In this document: positions 47,980 to 59,887 of the stretch, piece after piece | Layout of the letters: the number at the start of each line of letters is the position of its first letter | Position numbering within the stretch: the stretch's first letter is position 1 | Assembly: GCF_000165425.1 (NCBI RefSeq) | Contig: NW_001799455.1 | Coordinates: forward strand, 1 to 64,000 | Length of the DNA stretch: 64,000 bases | Direction of reading: 5' to 3' | Source: Paramecium tetraurelia | Lineage: Eukaryota > Ciliophora > Oligohymenophorea > Peniculida > Parameciidae | Translations under genes and position numbers: made by a program | The notes under the pieces: generated by a model | Seen by the model: the letters and a program-made list of their open reading frames with translations, nothing else | What the model was told of the DNA's origin: nothing | Database searches by the model: none

Positions 47980-49338
47980 ATGAACTAATTTTATTAATAA
48001 TAATCTAAATTTCAATCATAAGAGTATTCACTCAGTTTTCGTCGTTTCAGTATTTATTAATTTTGTTAAAGCCACACAATAACCGTATAAATATTATTAT
48101 TATTAAATTAATGTACAGGGAGGAAAGAAGCGCTTCTCAATCTAAACATTCCCTAAAACTTAAGAAAAGAATTCAAACTCTATTACACCACTCCAGAGCT
48201 AAATGATTGTCTTTACTTGCATTACAAAGGCTTTGAAAAGATTGAGAATCTTGAAGAGTTCACAGGGTTAAAAGTCATTTACTTGGAGGGAAATGGTCTA
48301 CAAAGCATCGAAGGTAAGTTGATTAATCTATCTTAGGACTGGATTGTTTGACTTCCCTGAAATGCTTATATTTATAGGAGAACATAATTAGAAAAATGGA
48401 AAACTTGCACATGCTAACTGAGTTAATTAATCTAAATCTAAGTGACAATATGATAAGCAAGATTGAGGGGTATGAATAGCAATTTTATATCTTTTATAGG
48501 TTGGAATAATGTTAAAAACTGTAGACTCTTCAGATAAAAAGAAATAGGATTGGGATGAATGGACTTAGTGATTTAGAAGGAGTACTTTGCTTACAGAATT
48601 TATCAGTGTTGGATGTATCAGACAATAAAATAGATGACCCAAATGTTGTAGACGAAATATTTTTAAAAATACCTCAATTAGCAGTCTTGTATTTCTAGAA
48701 CAATACAGCCGGAAAGTAAATCCAACATTATCGAAAAACCCTGATCAGTAGAATTAAGACCTTAAAGTATTTGGATGACAGACCTGTCTTTGATGATGAA
48801 AGAAGTAACATCTTCAAATATAATCAATTTAGGATTTGCTGAGGCCTTTGCAAAAGGAGGACTAGATATGGAGAGAGAGGAAAGACAAAAGTATAAGAAG
48901 GAGCAAGAGGAAGAGCATATGAGACAACATCAAAACTTTAAAGACATGATTCGTAGATATAGAGAAGAATAATAATAATAGCAAGAATAACAACAACAAT
49001 AATAATAAGAAGAATAATAATAAGTAGATAATGGTTCAGATAACGAAGAACCTTCACATCTATCAACTTATAATACTTAATCGAATGCTAGTGATGTTAG
49101 ATCATCTGCTCAATAATCTGCTCAGTAGTCAGAACACTAATCAGAGAAACACTCCGATAAGTAATCAGACAATCAATCTGAAAATACTTCAAGAATTGCT
49201 GATGGACAAAGTGAACACAGAAGTATTGATGGAGATTAGAAGAGTGTAGATGGAGCTAGTGACCATGGAAGTGAATAGGTGGAAATTAATACAATTGGAA
49301 ATTTTGGACAATCAACTCAACTTGATGAAATCGATTGA
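47980..49338 (+). CDS. DNAAF1: Dynein axonemal assembly factor 1 (LRRC50/ODA7)
   Basis: Four exons (introns 48314-48336, 48470-48499, 48805-48832), up to 425 residues. A cytoplasmic factor needed to preassemble outer and inner arm dyneins. Family signatures: [20 protein letters not shown] at the start of the leucine-rich repeats, [28 protein letters not shown], then NLEE-type caps, [40 protein letters not shown] and [14 protein letters not shown]. The tail is Gln/Ser/Glu-rich. Homology begins near 48140. Upstream the frame is open with an ATG at 47980, while the nearer ATG at 48111 is out of frame, so the true start is unsure. TOP1 is divergent from it. Confidence 0.92.
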
Positions 49339-49413
49339 TATATATGTGTAAATAAATATAAATGCTGGATTATCCAAAATGTTATTAAACAATTGAAATT
49401 GGAGGATTATTAA

Positions 49414-49770
49414 TCAAAACAATAAATTAATAATATTTCTCCTCTTAAGCTTAAACCTCGATTGCCTTTTCTGATATTATTGAAAGTAGTAAGAACTTTC
49501 TTTTTTACAAATTTCAGATGTTTTATATGTGTGGCATTTTATAGCATGATACAATCCATCATTTGCATTTTTTGCTTTTGATTTAGTTGTTATTTTGGGC
49601 TTCTGATTCTAATCTAAATTAATACCTTTTTGTTTTAATATGGATAAGATCAAAGCATATACAAAATTGATTAATTTTAATTAAGGCTTTTAATTATCAT
49701 TTTCTATATTGATATCTGCCATTGGACGGGCTGTTGTCCAATAATCATTTCTATTCTGTCTATTTTACAT
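49414..49770 (-). CDS. Small basic protein, unknown function
   Basis: A 118-residue frame beginning MQNRQNRNDYWTTARPMAD and ending in a basic stretch (KRQSRFKLKRRN). It contains a short hydrophobic segment (LINFVYALILSIL) that could be a buried or membrane helix, and three Cys. No family recognised. Its composition is less AT-skewed than the surrounding spacer, and it converges on DNAAF1 with 75 bases between stops, both of which favour a real gene. Confidence 0.55.
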
Positions 49771-50594
49771 TAGTCAATATAGAGTCAGTATGAGTGTGAT
49801 TTTGTTATTCATTAAAGAAATATAAATGATCATTAAGTGATTTAAACCAAATATCAAAATACTTTAATTTAGTTAAATATTGACTTTAGAGTTTCTTTTT
49901 ACTTTCAATTTACTTATGTTCATGTGATGCTATATAGAATTTTTTATAATTCTTCTCTATTTTCTTAAAAAAAAAATCCTCAATTATAATTTATGATATT
50001 TTTAAGACACCCTGTTATACATCAATCTATTTTAGTTGTTTTTGAATAGGAAGATAGTCAAATTGGTTGTTGATTGTAATTATCTACTAGATGTTAAAGA
50101 CTATTAACGATGACTGACTTTACTTAAAAGATGAAGTCTTTTAAAAACTGTTACTATACAATCAAGCAATAGCCGCGTAGAAGGGAGAAGTGTAGAATGG
50201 CCTTCATATCCAGAATTTCAAGATTTTGGAAGAGAGAACCCTCAGATAAATTGTGTGAATGTAACTTTCATAAAAGGTTAAAGATTCTATACTATTGACA
50301 TTGCTTTCTTTTCTAGTAAACTAGTATCATTTATAGATAATTGATCATTTAAGATAACGAAGAAAAAGTTAATTATCGAATCCTTTTGTAATTTTACTTA
50401 ATATTACAAAGATTTATTTTAGTTATTATGATACTGGTAAAATCTAATCGTTTTTCGACCTTATATGTCTTTATATTTGTGCTGACGAAAATGCTCATGA
50501 ATATCAACAAAATTTAAATTTTCGGATTAGTATGTTTTATTTTTTTGAATTATATATTTTATTGAGTTGATTACTTATTTCATGATATTTATTT
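49771..50594. other. Spacer upstream of the giant Cys-rich gene
   Basis: AT-rich, about 820 bases. A plus-strand frame around 50160-50340 (VEWPSYPEFQDFGRENPQ and NVTFIKGQRFYTID) reads like coding sequence but has no start, and ends without joining any neighbour; it could be a remnant. Otherwise it should hold promoters for both flanking genes. Confidence 0.4.
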
Positions 50595-53500
50595 ATGCTT
50601 TTTTAAATTTTTACTTTCTTATTTTCATAGTTTGTGCTTTTGAACTCACAATGGACAACCTATACTTCGATGTTATATTATGATTCGTAATTTACTCAAA
50701 ATACAGGGGATTTGGCATGGTATAATTCCGGAGGATTTTTATTGCCTTCAAGCTAAACAACAGCAAATTTTATCAGTTGTTCAACCCCTTCCACAAGTTA
50801 TATTACTTTAAATAATATATATCCATCCGCTGAAACATATAATGTTTATAGCTTTTAAGGTGAAAATTGGATATCTATGGACTTATATTTTCAGAGTACA
50901 TGGTCCTCTTAAAAAGTTGAAATTACACTTGGATCATTTTCTTTTATATATACCTATACTTCCCCGACAACTTATCCATTAACTGGAGGATTTTGTGATA
51001 ACTCTTCTTATGAAGTTAAGACTCTTAATTTTACATATGGTGTTACAGGAACGACAAGCCAAGAAAAATTAAAAATTAAATCCTATAATACAAATTCAGG
51101 ACAAGTCTCATTTAAAAACGTGTACATCTCAAATATAATATGCTATCCATCATGTAGACTGTGCGCAGGCCCAAATTATAATTAATGTACAAGTTGCTAT
51201 TATGGATCAACGACAAATAGCATTTGCCCACCTTGTTAATAAAATTAGTTCTATTGGAAGCACTCGGGATGCTATAACATTTGTAAATTCGATAATCCAT
51301 TATTGAAAAATGGGTTTTGTTAAGAATATCCAAGTATTTTTTTATAAATATATCTTAGTTTAAGTAATTGAATAAGGTTATTATGATAGCAATTCGATAC
51401 AAGCGTTGAGATGGTAGATTATATATGACCCGCAACATTTAGAGACAAATTATACTAAAAATGCCTATGCATATGGAGTATTCAGGTTTAATTCTGGTGT
51501 CAATAGATATATGAATAATTTGCCTAACTATTCTTATTCGACATATTTGGTTGGAGTAGTAATTTCAATCATGACTTATAATGATATTCCACTTAATTGT
51601 GGAATATAGTTTAAGATTAATAATACTTATTATGGATCTATTTATAGGAATGCATCTGGGATTCAAACCCATTAAGTCAAAATATCTCAAATTACTAACT
51701 ATGGATCATACCTTTCGTATGCCTAGAGTTAAATGTATTAAATTATTGCATATGTTGACATTCCTAAATATTCATTTTTATTTTCAGTTGTAGGAAATTA
51801 CACGTAAATATTAATTAATATAACTTAGAGTTGACACAGCAGGATGGGGAATTTCTGGAATCTAAGTTACTTAGGGATATTGTTCTAATTATTGCTAATT
51901 GTGTGAAGTATCATTTAAATGTAAAATTTGTCAAAGTGGATGCTTTTTTTATCGAGATGGTAGTTGTACATGTTCTTGTTCAGCTCCATACTAAAAACCA
52001 TAGGACTCTTATTGTTATGATTACGATGACGAAACACCTTGTATTACATAAATAATAATTAGACTCTTCATATTTGATTAAGGAATATATAAGTTCTGCT
52101 GGTGACCCTGAATAATATGCAAAGTATACTTTAATTTCACAAAGTGGAACAAACTTTTTGAAAGGATCAAATATCTATTTTTCATTTTATAATTAACTTA
52201 GACTCTTTGGAGGTCCTTTAGTATGGGCATAAGCTAAATTCTAAAGGGTTCATACTATATCATCTCCACATCATAGTCTCACAATAGCATTTTATATTTT
52301 ATATGGACCATCTTTCTCTGAAGATGGACAATTTATATATACAATTGAGAATAATGCACCAGTTACTAAATCAACTTAATTTTTTTTTTCAACTTATTTT
52401 GATTCAAAATATGACAAAGTATATGAAAAAATCAATCATAATACAAATACATTAACAATCACATGGGAATGCTTTGGACCAAATAATGAACCAATTCAGG
52501 CATTTTGTGGAGTCTATAATTATTATATTGCCGTTCATAATTGCTAACCTTATTGTTTAGAATGTGAGGATTAATCTAAATGTACTTAATGGAACAGCAC
52601 TTATGATTCTAATATCGTTAAATTTTCTTAAGCAGAATGTTTGATTAACCAATATCATGATAAAGAAACTGTAAGATGTTTAGAATGTCCATAATCCTGT
52701 TTAACATGTACATCTAAATTAGATTGTTAAACATGCAAATCAACTTATACCTAATCTAAATTAGGATGTACTTGCAAAATGAATCAATATGAAGAATCAA
52801 ATCAGTGTTTTGATTGTCCAATTGAATGTAATTAATGTTTAACTTCTACTTAATGTATAGAATGTTTAATTTCTAATAATAGAAAATTATCAAATGGGTA
52901 ATGCAATTGTATTGACGGGTATTATCATATAGTATCTAATCCTTAATGTAAGCTATGCCATTAATTTTGTAAAACTTGTACTGGACCAACTGCATCTGAG
53001 TGTTTAACTTGCAATAATATTGTTAATATTGAATATGTTGGATCCACATGTCGATGTCCAGCAGGATATTCTTATAAAGATGCAACAAAAACTTGTGATT
53101 CTTGTCATCCATAATGCTAAACATGCTTTAGAACAAAAATTGATGGTTGTCTAACATGCGATCCTGCTTCAAATAGAATATTAAAAGGATTAAATTGTGT
53201 TTGTAAACCTGGTTATTATGAAAATAATACTAATTGCACAAGTATATTTAATAATCATATTATAGGTTGCCCAACTATAGAAACTCCATCTCTTAGTTAA
53301 TGTTATAAAATTTGCATAAATAATTAATTGATATGGCATACTGCCACTTGTAGTTCTTGCGATACTGGGTTTTAATTAGTATCTGGATAATGTCAACCTA
53401 TTTGTGGAGATTTATAAAAGAAAGGATATGAATAATGTGAAGATAATAATGCAATCCTTAATGATTTATGCTTTAATTGCTAATTCTAATGTCCAGCTCA

Positions 53501-56500
53501 TTGTTTAACTTGTGATTAATCAATAACCTTACCTTGTCCTGATATTTGCGGAGATGAAATTATAACAGGAATCGAAGAATGTGAAGATGGAAATAATATT
53601 TAATATGATGGATGTTTTAATTGTAAATATTAATGTTAACCTTAATGTACAAATTGCATAAAAGGATAATGTTTTGAGTGTTCTACTGCTGGTTGGCGAG
53701 TAGATACTACGGTTACACCTTGGTAATGTAACCATATTTGTGGAGATACGATAACAGTTGGAAGTGAATAATGTGATGATGGAAACTCTTCTGATACAGA
53801 TGGTTGCAAAAATTGTATGTATTTCTGTCGACTTGGTTGTTCTTCTTGTGATTATTCAACCAACAAATGCTTAAGTTGTTCTACACCTGGGTTTGCTCCT
53901 TATTCTTACTATTGTTAAAATATATGCGGAGATGGCATAGTCGCAATAGATCCTACTGGGTTTTTTACAGAGTAATGCGATGATGGCAATACTACTAATT
54001 ATGATGGTTGCAGTAGTTCTTGTGAATTTTAGTGTTAAAATTCATCTATTTGCACTAATTGCGTAAGTAGTAGATGTGAAACATGTGCTGTTGGATATGT
54101 TCTCTCGAGTCAAAAAATATGCATACCAATTTGTGGGGATTCCTTAATTGTAGCATTTGAATAATGTGAGAAATCGTTTATACTACCATACAAAGGTTGC
54201 TAAAATTGCTTAGCAAAATGTCAAAATTCTTGCCTCACTTGTGATAATTCTGGGCTTGGCTGTCTAGCATGTAAAACTGGTTACAACAGAATTGATTATT
54301 TATGTTATTCAAAATGTGGGGATGGAATAATAACATAAGATGAAGAATGTGATGATGATAATTTAGTAATTGGGGATGGATGTCATTTCTGTAAATATAG
54401 TTGCTAGGATTCATGTCTTTTTTGTCTTAAAGGAATCTGTTAAGATTGCTAAGAAGGTTATCAATTAGTAAAATCTAAATGCTACTCTATATGTGGAAGT
54501 GGCTTTTAATAATATAATAAACAATGTGATGTAGTAACTTCATTGCAAACTTATCAAAATTGCTAATCTTGTAAATTTACTTGTGATTCAAATTGCTTAT
54601 CATGTTAATTTGGTATTTGTTAGCAATGCAAAGATGGATATGAATTAGTGTCGAATAAATGGCTGTGTGTTAAATCTATATAATATAATTCTATTGTTGT
54701 TGAATACTGTAAAATCTAAATTGGGGATAGTTGTGATTAGTGTGAAGATTATGCCTACTTTGAAAAAGGTGAGTAAAAGTGCAGGTTAAAAGCAGCACCA
54801 TTAAGTTTTTGCCAGTATTAACTTAGATTATCTCCAGATTTATATTGTAGTTATTGTTTTGATTACTGTGAGTCTTGTAATGAAAATAATTGTCTAATTT
54901 GTTAAAAAGGCTATTATTTGGATGAAAACTATTCCTGTGTTTCTATTTGTGGAGATGGCATAATAGTTTAGGAGGAAGAATGCGATTATGGAAGTGAATA
55001 CTAAATAGATACTTGTTTAAATTGTAGCTTCTAATGTCCTCAATATTGTATGTCTTGTGTTTACGGTGTTTGTTATCATTGCTTAGTAGGATTTTATTTG
55101 AATAATTTGAGTAATTAATGTACTTCTGTTTGTGGTGATAAAATATTGGCGATTGATGAAGCTTGTGATTATGACAATTATGAAGGATATGTTGATTGTG
55201 CTTAGTGTTAATTTAAATGTCAAGATGAGTGTTTGGATTGTTAACTGGGAAAATGTATGTTATGTGAACTTCCTTTAATACTATCAAAAAGTAAGTGTGA
55301 AGAAATAAAATAATGTGAAGGTTTAGTAGGATTGTATTATGATAATGATAGTAATGATTGTCTACCATAATGTGGAGATGAAATTGTGGCAGGTAATGAA
55401 GATTGTGAAGATTTTAATAGTCTTCCTGGTGATGGATGTTACGAATGCAAATTTTAATGCTCAAAAGATTGTCAGGTGTGTTAAGATAGAGTATGCATTT
55501 AATGCATAACAGATTATTATTTAAATAATTATCAATGCTTGTTAGATAAAGCAAATGATAATCTTAATTCTAGCATTATCGAAGAACCTAAAGACAACGA
55601 TCCTGATCCTAACATAATCATAGAAACTTAAAATAATGGTACAAGTACTGATAGTACAAAATTAGAATAGAGTTTATGGAAAGATAATAAGATATGCCGA
55701 GGAGATGAATGCGTATATTCTAAAAAAGCCATCATGTAACTGACTTACATTAAATAATTATATGCTCTATAATATGTTGATATTACATTTGACTAAGAAG
55801 TAAAAATTCAGGATAATATAATAAAAGATCAAATGCTATTTAATATTAGCATCAAAGATTTAGATTCCAAGTATTATAATATTACTATTAATCCAATTTA
55901 ATATATTTCATTCGATCTCTAATATGCTTAGTATTAGGTTTAGATTGAGATATTATAACAACTTTCAATCAATCCTGTTCTCTTAATTGAGTTGAATCAA
56001 AAATTTGTTAACTCAAACAATTAAACAATTCTTAATCCTAATGAGTCAATCGTTCTATAACTACCGAAAATAATGTCTGAATCATCAAAATAGATATCTA
56101 ATTTAGCTTCATCATCGAACAAAGCCTTTATGATTGGAGCAATAACCATATGTGGAGTTTCTTTAATTTCTAGTTAAAGTTCCTTTGTTATTGAAACACT
56201 GAATCTTCTGTAATATTAATCATTCTTACGATTTATTAATGTAGATTATCCTGAAAACCTCTAAATATATTTTTAAGCTTAAGAGATGCTATCAATAACA
56301 TCATATATATAATATTTTCAAGCTGATGACTATTTAAACATAATAACAAGAAAAGAAAAATAGGTTAATCTAAGTGGAAAATTTCAATAATATAATGTAG
56401 AGGCTGATCTTTTTACTAATTTTTTACCTCAATTTATTTAAATTTTAGCATTACTACCACTACTGTATTTTGCCAGGAGTCTTTTTCTTTTATTCTTTAA

Positions 56501-57332
56501 ATTAGGCTAGTATATGAAATGTCTTGAATACCAAACAACCTATGAATCAAAGATTTTAATGGCAATCATTAATTTATTACTTAATTTCTAAAATCATGTC
56601 AATTAATTAACCAAATTAAGATATCTTTAAAATTATAATAAAATACTACAACCTATTTATGTTAACTCATGGGATTTGATATTTAAAGTTATTTTATAAC
56701 TTAATTATAATCGGGTTGACAATTTGAGAAGTATTTTAACTACTATTTTTGCAACTTCCATATTTTTGATGTGTATTTGCTTGTTATTGAAGTCGTTTAG
56801 TATATGTAGCAAACTTAAGGATTAAAATACTAAAGTAAATCAGTAAGTAAAATTCATAGCTTTAGATATTTCCAGAACTATGTTTTTCCACATCGTATTG
56901 ATAAAATTCTAAAGTTAATAAATTTTGCAATGGCTATTAATTTCTTTTAGCAATTTAAGCTAATTTTATTTAATTTACTAATATAAAATATGTACCAAAT
57001 TCGATAGGATTATACTATTAACAATTGAAGGAGTTTTAACAGTATTTAGTTTAAGCTTATTTGTATATTTTGATTTTGGTTTGTTTTCTATCTCGTATGA
57101 AAATTAGGTGACTTTAGGCTTTATTTAAATGAATTTTTTGATAATGTGCCTTGGAATAGTATTTGCAAAGCAACTTTATCCTAAAGTAAAGTTAATTTTG
57201 AGCATGATCTGTAAACATGGAGAAGTATAAGCTGAAATAAAGGCTGATATAAATGCTGATGTATAAGCTGAAGTCAATGCTGAAATCAAAGCTAAAGTAA
57301 AGGCTGTTACAAGTAATAAGGTACCTTCTTGA
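50595..57332 (+). CDS. Giant Cys-rich surface protein with DUF4215-type repeats and C-terminal membrane helices
   Basis: Four exons (introns 51334-51358, 51804-51828, 52041-52062), 2221 residues. It begins with a signal-peptide-like segment (MLFQIFTFLFSQFVLL). About 500 residues of N-terminal lectin- or sandwich-like sequence come next. Growth-factor-receptor/furin-like Cys pairs (CxxCxxxC) fill about 650-950. Then at least eight copies of the Cys-rich repeat CGDGI...EECDDGN..DGC..C appear (for example near 53730, 53935, 54310, 54950). After about 1690 the Cys content drops, and several hydrophobic helices follow, including LALLPLLYFARSLFLLFF. It ends in a cytosolic tail of short ADINAD/AEVNAE-like units. 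The order fits a large cell-surface protein of the kind ciliates have in many copies. Ligand unknown. Confidence 0.88.
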
Positions 57333-57621
57333 ATAAAAGATATATATTATTACTCAATTTTCACTAGCAATTCTCTTCTATATATTGAGTAAAAGATTGT
57401 TTATTTTTAAACTGATATTCCATTCTTTAGTAAATTTTGATTTTATTCAGTTGATCAGTATTTTCTTAAAATTGATATCATTTACTCTTACAATAAATTT
57501 AATTTGTTTTACGCAATATTTACTTAATTACTAAATAAGTATAATTTAAAATTAATTGAATTCAATAAAAAGAAGATTATATAAATATTTCAAGATCCAT
57601 TTATTAGGGAAACTAACAATA

Positions 57622-57993
57622 ATGTCCTAATCTCTGTTGCTAGATTATATTTTATAGTTTTTCCTAAATAATATATATTTCTAGGTGAAATTGGAGAACA
57701 AAAAAAAATGGAAACCTCATCTTAAATGGGCAGATATTGAAGATGAGCAGCTCATTCCAAAATCTATCCAGCTATTTATAACAAATTAAAGTAATTATGC
57801 TGCAAACATGAAAAAAATGTTGAATACATCAGTAAGTTATGTCAGATAATTTATATTGAAGAGCTCTATTGGATATATTAAAGGCAATTAATGGATTGAG
57901 AAATAAAAAGAAGATAGAATTTGTGGATTCAGAAAAAAAATCAAATTTAATTAATTAAACTCAATTTGTAATTACTTATATAGTCTACTCTGA
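57622..57993 (+). CDS. Short open frame, unknown
   Basis: A 123-residue frame whose middle (KWKPHLKWADIEDEQLIPKS) looks protein-like and faintly recalls the start of a Myb/SANT helix, while the first 25 residues are AT-driven. It is possibly a remnant or the end of a spliced gene; a potential acceptor TAG at about 57682 precedes the better part. No function can be assigned. Confidence 0.35.
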
Positions 57994-58049
57994 GTAATTT
58001 TATGTCCTCAAAGCTATTATTTTATCCTATATGAAAAATATTTAATTAT

Positions 58050-59772
58050 TCATTCCATTCTTTATGCAGCAGTATTATATTTAACAGTATTTTATTTAAA
58101 TTTGTTTTTATATCTATCAGATTCTTTATTAATTTATGGTTATGCTTGACTATTTTAATCTAGAGCAAACAAATTAACAGGAGCTTGACTAGTCATCATT
58201 GATGTTTATGAATTCTGTGCTGGTTGAGCTGAAAATAGATCAATGGTGCGTGGTTTATTTTGATCATCAGCTGAAAACGATCCTCCTCCCAAAGAGTTAG
58301 TTTAAAATAAGAATGCATTGTTATTATTCATTGTTTTTGATTGATTCAATCCAAATAAATCGTTAGAATATGATTAACTTTATTGAAAGGGTTGATTTTA
58401 AGTAAATGGTGATTGAGTTTAGAATGAGTTGGTTTGATTGAAAACATTCTAACTCATTTAGTTATTCATAAATGGACTTGAGGATGGTTAAATTTACTAA
58501 GAGAAAAAGTTTTCATTAGTAAACACACTTGGCTATGGTTGTGTCTAATTTTGGAATGGGAAGACAGCCTATTATGGTTATTATGGAATGAAGGGAGCCT
58601 GATATTGATTTTAAATTGGTTGTGATTGAAATAGATTAAATGTCGATTAATTTTAAGGTTGAATAGGTGTTTGACTTGTTAACCAAGGAGCACTAAAAAG
58701 AGGACTTTCAATGTTAGAGGTGAAGGGATTAACTTCAATGACAGATTGTTATGGTATTGGTTGTGGTAATGGTTCTGTTTTCTATTGAAGAACGGGTTCT
58801 TGTTTGACTTCTAAAGGTGGTTCTTACTTCTATTAAATAGGTGTCTGTTGTTGTTGTATTTATTCATCAGTAGGTTTAATTACATTTTCTTGTTGTTGGA
58901 CTTGTGTTTTTTATTGTTCTTCTTTGTTTATTATTTAAATTGGTGCTTCAATTTTAGGGTTGAATTCAAATTCTTATTTTTTAATTTGACAAAATTTGGA
59001 TAATGGCTATTTTTTTATTACTATTGATTCGGAAGCACTCTGGTTGTCCTCGTCATTTGGTTTAGTAGTGTTTTCTTGTTTCTGGACAGCCTATCTTCCT
59101 TTTTCATAAATGGGTTCTTCTTGATCATCGAAGAGAAAACTCTCAGCTCTTCGAATTGAGATTTAGGATGACTTTTTTTTTTTCTCTTCGATTAGGTGAT
59201 TGTCATTAATTACACTGATAGGTTTATCTTCCAAGTAGGAGAGAAACTGTTTTTTTTGAAAATTGATTGATGCTTGTTTTTCTCTAGATTAGGAGAGCAT
59301 TTAGGGATCATAAACTTAATTTTTAGTTGGTTTGGATGAAATTTTATAAATAGTGGGATTAGGGAAATCATTTATGGAACTCCATCTGTAAGAGGAGCAG
59401 TCTTGAGATTAATCGTCTCTCTTCCATCTTGGGTTGCATATTTTGTGATTGATTGCTTGTTTCTTAAAAGTTAATAGAATGCAAAATTACTTCATCTTCA
59501 TTAATTTAATATTGGATGGTTGGACATTTAGAGAAGTCAGTCCCTTTGACGATGGTTTTGTAATATTCGTTTAAGCGGATAAGCGATTTTTTATAGGGAT
59601 TGAGGCGTTCTTGCTTTTTTTCAATTTGAACAAATTTGTTTTTGATGATGCATTATGAGTTTGATGATTTAAGTTCTTGAGGAATGGATACCTAAGATGA
59701 TTAATCAATTTATGGACTAGCATTTAAGCCCAGGAATGATTTGAAGCTCTGTCTCATTCTTTCGAAAGACAT
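58050..59772 (-). CDS. Gln-rich protein with NPF, FG and DLF short motifs
   Basis: Two exons (intron 59463-59490, AAG acceptor), 564 residues. The N-terminal 150 residues are mixed and basic (LNPYKKSLIRLNEYYKTIV; CNPRWKRDDQSQDCSSYRW). The rest is low complexity, rich in Gln, Asn, Pro and Ser, with short linear motifs: EVNPFTSN, STFNLFQ, AVFPFQNQ, SSPFMNN, SYSNDLFGLNQ and TIDLFSAQ. NPF, DLF and FG-like motifs occur both in endocytic adaptors (epsin/AP180-type, binding EH domains and adaptins) and in FG-nucleoporins; I favour an endocytic or trafficking adaptor but cannot decide. No folded ENTH or ANTH domain is evident. Intact. Confidence 0.7.
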
Positions 59773-59887
59773 TAAAATCAAATTTAAAATTATTCATTCA
59801 ATTTAATTATATTTATTTTAAGTTCAAATAAAAGTTATTTATAAATCCCAATGACAATGACTAATTAATTATTTAATTCAAATAGGA

